From positions 1 to 56,239 of the forward strand of contig CANOMQ010000028.1 in assembly GCA_947567595.1 (NCBI GenBank): DNA of 56,239 bases, read 5' to 3'. The DNA is from an uncultured Lachnospiraceae bacterium. GTDB taxonomy: Bacteria > Bacillota > Clostridia > Lachnospirales > Lachnospiraceae. Position 1 is the stretch's first letter. Each line of letters opens with the position of its first letter. Positions 51,469 to 56,239 of this stretch are shown piece by piece. Both the position numbers and the translations under genes were made by a program. The notes under the pieces are model-generated. The model was not told where the DNA came from. It ran no database searches and saw nothing but the letters and a program-made list of their open reading frames with translations.

Positions 51469-52693
51469 GGCTGTTATGGATAGCGTAAATAGTGTAAATG
51501 AGAGTGTGGAACAGAGAGACTCGGCAAAGACCGTTGTCATTGGTGCATATTCTAAGAATACTTATTTGCCGTTGGGAGATTCGTTTTCATTTGTTTACAG
51601 GGACATATTTTCACATGTTGACTTGGAACATGCAATGAAACTGTATGATAAAATAAAACCAGAGTTGGAAAAACTAAATTATGATGGAGATTCTTTAGGG
51701 CATTATATAGAGATTATCAAAGAAATTAATGATGCTATAGATTTGTGTAAAGCATCGAGGGAAAAGCTGAATAAGGATTTCAAAGTTTATTCGGATTTTG
51801 GTATGCAGTGTTATTGCAGGAAAATGAAAATGTCAATATGCGACACACCGCTGGCATTTATATATGATTATAATAAAAATAATCTTTACACAAGAGTAAT
51901 TATGCGTATATCTAGGTTTTCTTTTCAGTGGGAAAGTAAAGATGCAAATAAAAATACAGAGAATTTGGCTGATTTTGTTCAGCATTGCGAGGTGGAAAAA
52001 AGATATCAATTTCTTTTTTGGGCATTGATGATAATGACAGTGGATAAGGCGGATGCGGAAAAACATTTATCCACTATCTGTCAATTTGCAGAAATACTCT
52101 GCATAACGGAGGATGAGCTAGAGGATATTATCAGGATTGTTAACATTATTTATAATCCAAACGAATCGCAAAAATTCAAGACGTATAATATACCAAATTT
52201 CTTTAAGAAGGTATTGAAGTTGACGGGGGCAAAAAATTTTAGATTTGCTATAAAAAAGAAGAATGAGTTAGAAGATGTCAATATCAAGAAATCGGACAGA
52301 GAACCTACACTATTTGATAAGTGGCTAACAATAGCAGAGAAGAAATCCGATGATGATGTATACCAACTTGTTAATAACTGTATTGAAGAGATACATGCAT
52401 ATATTGTTAAGAACAAGGATGATGAAATCGTGCAGTATGCCATAGCTATGCTGTCAGCAAAAGAGCTTAGAGATGGCGTGGAATGGGTTGCAAAGGAAAT
52501 TTTTAACAGGAATATTACGGTTATATCTTCTATAAAGAAAGCAAACACTTGTCAACAGCAACTTAGCAATTTGTTCAACAATTATCGTGATGTGATTTAT
52601 GTTAATGATTCGTTTTTACGCGAGGTTCATGAAATAGGAAGAGATATTGTTCGGACTTCTGTAGAATGTACTAAATATCTTAAAAAAAATTAA
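50909..52693 (+). CDS. Second variable effector-like protein, shared N-terminus and unrelated C-terminus
   Basis: Residues 1-187 are nearly identical to the first protein, with one copy of the FEQDELYDLL/IYLCGKRFSI module. From residue 188 the sequence differs: a Ser/Asn-rich linker, LGDSFSFVYRDIFSHVDLEH, a helical region, and LFWALMIMTVDKADAEKHLS plus ITEDELEDIIRIVN, which resembles a TerB-like helical fold, then more helices to the C-terminus. The TerB resemblance is weak. AT-rich C-terminus. Starts after GGAGGT at 50898. Function unknown. Confidence 0.8.
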   Translation: MAKKIRFPLEMDNGVAARNMVELREHFSLAKVLEYFENGKLAVWLRDHYENDIADAVEALGKDEQDLARKLSEIFDIPYDENAEEELERAAERAERLKRLKEYTDEERFWDKVDNVAFEQDELYDLLDEDAETIYLCGKRFSIPLSKSGIRYIGINNPTVVVDSKVLVDWEEKGISLEGVVFDDKYQAVMDSVNSVNESVEQRDSAKTVVIGAYSKNTYLPLGDSFSFVYRDIFSHVDLEHAMKLYDKIKPELEKLNYDGDSLGHYIEIIKEINDAIDLCKASREKLNKDFKVYSDFGMQCYCRKMKMSICDTPLAFIYDYNKNNLYTRVIMRISRFSFQWESKDANKNTENLADFVQHCEVEKRYQFLFWALMIMTVDKADAEKHLSTICQFAEILCITEDELEDIIRIVNIIYNPNESQKFKTYNIPNFFKKVLKLTGAKNFRFAIKKKNELEDVNIKKSDREPTLFDKWLTIAEKKSDDDVYQLVNNCIEEIHAYIVKNKDDEIVQYAIAMLSAKELRDGVEWVAKEIFNRNITVISSIKKANTCQQQLSNLFNNYRDVIYVNDSFLREVHEIGRDIVRTSVECTKYLKKN

Positions 52694-52719
52694 AAAACAG
52701 ATGAGGAGGATATCTATAT

Positions 52720-54219
52720 ATGGAAAATAAATCCCTAAAATCCAAATTAGTCCGCTACATCGACGCGGGCTTCCCGATTATCTACATAAACACCTTTGAA
52801 GAAGACAAAGTAGACACCATCATTTCAGAAATCAGCAATGGCAAAGAGGTCTATGAGTGGAACGAAACAAACGGCTACATTGCCTTCGAAACAAAAACCC
52901 CTATGCAGGAGGACTGCACCCTCGAACAAATGCTCGACCAACTGAAAACGCGGGACCTGCTGGACAGAAAAATCATCATATTAAAGGACATCGCGCCCTA
53001 CCTCGACGAACCCAAAATCGTCTCAAAAATAAAGGGCATCGCAAGAATCATCAATCAGGGCGCGGATGCGGCGATTATGATTGTCTCGTCGATTTTGGTT
53101 ATTCCAAAAGACCTTGAGAAGTTCATCACGATTCTCGAAATGGACTACCTCGGGACGGACGAAATCAAGACGGTAATCCGAAACTTTATTCAGGACAATG
53201 CAATCAGCCAAACGATTGAAGAGGGGCTGATTGAGGAACTGGCATCCGCCTTTAAGGGGCTCACGGAATTTGAAATACAGAATTTACTGGCATTATCCTA
53301 TGCCGACGACGGAGAGCTTACCAAGAAAGACCTGCGGCTGATTTTTGACCAAAAGCAGCAGATGATAAAGAAGGCAGGCATCCTTGAAATGATACCGCTC
53401 AAGGAAACGGTTGACGATATTGGCGGACTGGAAAACCTGAAAGAATGGTTTATCAGAAAAGCCAAGGTATACAAAAATATGGGCAAGGCAAAAAAGTACG
53501 GCGTTGATATGCCAAAGGGCGTGTTGATTGCGGGTGTTCCGGGCTGTGGAAAATCACTCAATGCAAAGGCGGCAGCAAACCTGTTTGAAGTCCCGCTGCT
53601 GCGCTTGGACATGGGACGTCTGATGGGCAAATATGTGGGAGAATCCGAGGGCAATCTTAGAAACGCCATTGCTTTGGCGGAGGCAATTGCGCCCTGCGTC
53701 CTTTGGATAGATGAACTGGAAAAAGCGTTTGCGGGCATCGGCGGTTCTGGAGGCGGGGCGGAGGTCACCACAAGGCTGTTCGGAAATTTCCTTACATGGA
53801 TGCAGGAAAAGGAAAGCCCCACATTTGTCGTTGCTACGGCAAACGATATTACGCATCTGCCGCCCGAGTTACTCAGGAAAGGACGGTTTGACGAGATTTT
53901 TTATGTCGGTCTTCCGAACAGCGTGGAGCGGGAGAAAATATTTCAGATACATATTAAGAAAAGAAGACCGCAGGATTTGAAGAATATTGAGATAAAGGAA
54001 CTGGTATCCAAAACGGACGGTTTTAGCGGCGCGGACATTGAAGGCGTTGTGAAAGATGCGGTCGAATCCGCATTTGCAGATGATAAAACAAATGTTCGAA
54101 CAAAGGATATTGTGGATGCGATTCGGAATACGCACTCTTTGTCGGAAATTATGAAAGAGGCGTTGGATAAAATGGCGAAAGAGTATGAAAAACGGAAATT
54201 TAAAAGCGCATCAAAATAG
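52720..54219 (+). CDS. AAA family ATPase, Ycf46-like
   Basis: The 499-residue protein fits the Ycf46 family of AAA ATPases known from cyanobacteria and plastids. The N-terminal part has SKLVRYIDAGFPIIYINTFE, IIILKDIAPYLDEP and a non-catalytic domain to about residue 215. The C-terminal AAA domain has DIGGLENLKEWFIRKA, Walker A IAGVPGCGKSLNAKAA (about 273-280), Walker B CVLWIDELEK, sensor FVVATANDITHLP and RKGRFDEIFYV (arginine finger). A Ycf46-type ATPase in a Firmicutes mobile cluster is unusual. A GAGGAGG site precedes the ATG. Confidence 0.9.
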   Translation: MENKSLKSKLVRYIDAGFPIIYINTFEEDKVDTIISEISNGKEVYEWNETNGYIAFETKTPMQEDCTLEQMLDQLKTRDLLDRKIIILKDIAPYLDEPKIVSKIKGIARIINQGADAAIMIVSSILVIPKDLEKFITILEMDYLGTDEIKTVIRNFIQDNAISQTIEEGLIEELASAFKGLTEFEIQNLLALSYADDGELTKKDLRLIFDQKQQMIKKAGILEMIPLKETVDDIGGLENLKEWFIRKAKVYKNMGKAKKYGVDMPKGVLIAGVPGCGKSLNAKAAANLFEVPLLRLDMGRLMGKYVGESEGNLRNAIALAEAIAPCVLWIDELEKAFAGIGGSGGGAEVTTRLFGNFLTWMQEKESPTFVVATANDITHLPPELLRKGRFDEIFYVGLPNSVEREKIFQIHIKKRRPQDLKNIEIKELVSKTDGFSGADIEGVVKDAVESAFADDKTNVRTKDIVDAIRNTHSLSEIMKEALDKMAKEYEKRKFKSASK

Positions 54220-54234
54220 AATGGAGGGACAATC

Positions 54235-55785
54235 ATGGCAGAAAATCAGGTTATGGACGAAAGAAGGCAGGAATATCTGACGGAGCATGAAGCAAAAAGT
54301 GTCATCAAAATGTTTCGGGATTTTTTGAAGCTATATAAGGGAAAAGACGCGGAAATGAGTGACCAGCAGTGGCTTGAGATGCTCTTTCGAAGAGAGCTTC
54401 CGGAACTGAAAGAAGAGGAAATCAAGCAGGAGTCGGAGCAGATTGTGACAGCCATCAAACGGTTTGACGAAAATCTAGCCTCCTGCAATGAAGCTGCCCA
54501 AAATGGAATTTCAAAGGAAAATTGGCTTGCCGACAAGCTGCAGGAGTCGTCAGTCGGGATGTCGGTCAATGAGTATGGAAAAACGCTTGCGCAGATTGAT
54601 AAAGCCCTGTATGAAAAGAACATGGAGCTTGCAAATGCCCTTTCAAGAAGCAAGGACGGGCATATTATGATGAGCCCCAATCTCGACGGGAACATTGCAG
54701 AGCATATGATTGCCGATTCCGCCAAGCTGAGCGCCGTTTTGCAGGGCAAGAATGTTTCTGTTAAAATTCCAAATTCTCATGCAGCTAATTCAGTAGATGT
54801 AACTATTGTTAACCATGATATAGATGCCCATAATATAAATCATGAAGTTAAACGGCATAATTATCAGCTTAAATTCGGCAAAGATGCGAAAGCGACAATT
54901 GAGTTGATTGAAAGAGGAAATTACAATAATCAACAAATTATTGTACCCACGGAACAGCTTGAAGAGGTACAGGCACATTTTAGAGCAAAAGGCTCCTCCA
55001 AGACGATTACAGACCATATAGAGGCGTGGGGCGTAAAGGGAAAATCCTTTACAAAAGAGGAGATGAAAGCGTTGCAGGAACATGCACAAAGCCAAAATGC
55101 TGCCCCTGCGTATGACTGGAGTCATTATCAGACAAAGGATTTGGCGTTAAATATCGGTAAGAATGCAGGCGTGAGGGGGGTTTTGTCGGCGGCTGTTACA
55201 ACGGGGCTGAATATTGCTTCTAAAATATTCAAAGGCGAAAAAGTTGACAAAGATGAACTTGTCGAAACTGCCATTAAAACGGGAGTGGATACTTCTGTCA
55301 AGACGGTTGCGGCAGGAACGCTTACGGTTGCGGTTAAAAAAGGCATTCTCAAGTGTATTCCAAAAGGAACACCCGCAGGAGTCATTGCCAACATTGCCTG
55401 CGTCGGTATTGAAAATGCTAAGGTATTGAAGAAGATTGCATCAGGCGAGTTGTCGGTAACGAAGGGGATTGACCAAATGGGAAGGGTAACAACGTCAACG
55501 GTCGGAGGACTTTGCGGAATGGCAAAAGGAGCTTCACTTGGAGCAGAGCTAGGAACAGTAGCAGGACCAGTGGGAACGGTTGTTGGCGGTTTTGTTGGCG
55601 GAACAGTCGGCTACTTTGCGGGATCAAGTGTTGGGAATGCTATTTATGAAGCCGGAAAGAAGGTCGCAGACGCAGCCAAGACTGTTGGAAAAGCGACTAT
55701 GGAAGGGCTTAAGACGATAGGAGAAGGAGTTGCAAATGTAGGGAAATCTTTTGTGAGGGGACTTGCCAATGCCTTGGGATTTTAA
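54235..55785 (+). CDS. Glycine-zipper protein with possible nuclease core, candidate effector
   Basis: The 516-residue protein is not in a family I can name. The N-terminal 175 residues are helical and acidic. Around 186-214 the sequence DVTI ... HEVKRHNYQLKFGKDAK shows a D-x-n-QxK pattern like a restriction-endonuclease-like core (inference). From about 300 onward lies an Ala/Gly/Val-rich region: GVLSAAVTTGLNIA, TVAAGTLTVAVKKG, then GGLCGMAKGASLGAELGTVA, GPVGTVVGGFVGGTVGYFAG, a glycine-zipper that could insert in membranes. Similar tails occur in toxin-like proteins. It is the last gene, 15 bp after the ATPase, with a terminator 75 bp downstream. Confidence 0.75.
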   Translation: MAENQVMDERRQEYLTEHEAKSVIKMFRDFLKLYKGKDAEMSDQQWLEMLFRRELPELKEEEIKQESEQIVTAIKRFDENLASCNEAAQNGISKENWLADKLQESSVGMSVNEYGKTLAQIDKALYEKNMELANALSRSKDGHIMMSPNLDGNIAEHMIADSAKLSAVLQGKNVSVKIPNSHAANSVDVTIVNHDIDAHNINHEVKRHNYQLKFGKDAKATIELIERGNYNNQQIIVPTEQLEEVQAHFRAKGSSKTITDHIEAWGVKGKSFTKEEMKALQEHAQSQNAAPAYDWSHYQTKDLALNIGKNAGVRGVLSAAVTTGLNIASKIFKGEKVDKDELVETAIKTGVDTSVKTVAAGTLTVAVKKGILKCIPKGTPAGVIANIACVGIENAKVLKKIASGELSVTKGIDQMGRVTTSTVGGLCGMAKGASLGAELGTVAGPVGTVVGGFVGGTVGYFAGSSVGNAIYEAGKKVADAAKTVGKATMEGLKTIGEGVANVGKSFVRGLANALGF

Positions 55786-55859
55786 AGCCAATATTATATT
55801 AGACAAATACTGAGGGAATTTGTTCCTTTGGTAATTATGGCGGTTTTTTAATTTTATGG

Positions 55860-55898
55860 AAGTCGGTGGAGTAATCCATCGGCTTCTTTTGTCTTTTT
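55860..55898 (+). terminator. Terminator of the WYL cluster
   Basis: AAGTCGGTGGA (55860-55870) pairs with TCCATCGGCTT (55875-55885, two G-T wobbles) with a GTAA loop, followed by CTTTTGTCTTTTT. Confidence 0.8.
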
Positions 55899-56239
55899 AA
55901 TGATAGGAACCTGTTTCCTGTTTAACCAGTCGTGAATTATTTGCTGAGAATCAGGTCAGCAAGATTTACGGATTTGACAGCATATATCCGATAAAAAGCA
56001 AAGTTTCTGCACTAATATGCATAAACTTTAAAACTTTGAAAATAAATGCACTGTATTACCGTGTTAAAAAATGAGGAACGTTAGTTTACCATAATCGGAA
56101 AACTCGCATTTTCAGATATATATGATAACCATAAGCAAAGTACCGACAATAAAAACCTGTCGGTATTTTTGTGTAAAAAAAACAAAAAAGGAGCTTCCTG
56201 TATAATTCAAGTATAGGGAATTCCAAGAAAGAAGGTTGA
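55899..56239. other. Intergenic end of the window
   Basis: No gene is seen. A second terminator-like hairpin TACCGACA / TGTCGGTA (56141-56148 / 56158-56165) with TTTTT after it is at 56141-56170, and TGTATAAT near 56199-56206 suggests a promoter for a gene beyond the edge. GAAAGAAGG at the very end may be a ribosome binding site. Confidence 0.5.
56141..56170 (+). terminator. Second terminator near the window end
   Basis: Perfect 8-bp stem TACCGACA / TGTCGGTA around ATAAAAACC, then TTTTT. No gene directly upstream on the plus strand; it may terminate read-through or a small RNA starting in the region 55900-56140. Confidence 0.65.

Noticed and set aside
1-56239. CRISPR arrays, rRNA, tRNA genes
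   Set aside because: No regularly spaced direct repeats, and no rRNA or tRNA-like sequences were seen on reading both strands.

Overview
The window looks like a chromosomal segment of a spore-forming Clostridia bacterium, most likely family Lachnospiraceae. The evidence is the housekeeping order def, fmt, zinc metallopeptidase (YugP type), rsmB, rlmN, PP2C phosphatase, PASTA kinase, rsgA, rpe, plus a YlmC/YmxH-type sporulation protein, NrdR, a glutamine-specific GlnRS, and strong AGGAGG-type ribosome binding sites. No rRNA, tRNA or CRISPR array was seen.

Layout. (1) 1-7163 is a lower-GC accessory stretch. It holds the tail of a mobilization protein, a minus-strand group (AlkD-like, VOC protein, unknown), a type III toxin-antitoxin locus of the CptIN/ToxIN kind, small unknown genes, a peptidase S51-like protein, an SRPBCC protein and a decayed EFR1 flavodoxin-ferredoxin gene. 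(2) 7369-21493 is conserved core on the plus strand: formyl-methionine metabolism, rRNA methylation, the Ser/Thr phosphatase-kinase pair, ribosome biogenesis GTPase, a MATE exporter, YchF, Lgt, YlmC and NrdR. (3) 21553-29390 encodes a peptide/nickel-family ABC importer behind a structured leader. Its two ATPase genes are separated by about 2.7 kb of unrelated small genes. (4) 29533-38485 has an ECF sigma factor and partner, decayed DUF523 and HxlR fragments, AraC regulator plus a ClpP paralog, BlaI plus a broken BlaR1, GlnRS, a HAD phosphatase, a YigZ protein and a small XRE regulator with two matching palindromic operators. (5) 38651-43590 is mostly decay: a large surface protein in several frames, an O-antigen-ligase-like gene with a G6-tract frameshift, and a 5'-truncated peptidoglycan-binding gene. 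(6) 43787-46005 has an Rpn-family nuclease and remnants of about three toxin-antitoxin cassettes. (7) 46109-47923 is a mobilization module (relaxase, MobC-like, excisionase-like HTH, XRE regulator).

(8) 48265-55785 is the most interesting part. A five-gene same-strand cluster encodes a WYL regulator, two large proteins that share a nearly identical N-terminal region of about 187 residues but have unrelated C-termini, a Ycf46-like AAA ATPase, and a protein with a possible QxK nuclease core and a long glycine-rich hydrophobic tail. A 622-bp direct repeat, including the 3' end of the regulator gene, shows that the two variable proteins arose by tandem duplication followed by C-terminal replacement. 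With a WYL regulator, an AAA ATPase, a membrane-active-looking effector and mobilization genes next door, it reads as an uncharacterised conflict or phage-defence cassette. That role is inferred, not shown.

The window is therefore a conserved core flanked by mobile or defence-rich regions with an unusually high number of frame-broken and truncated genes. Some of the single-base lesions could be sequencing errors.
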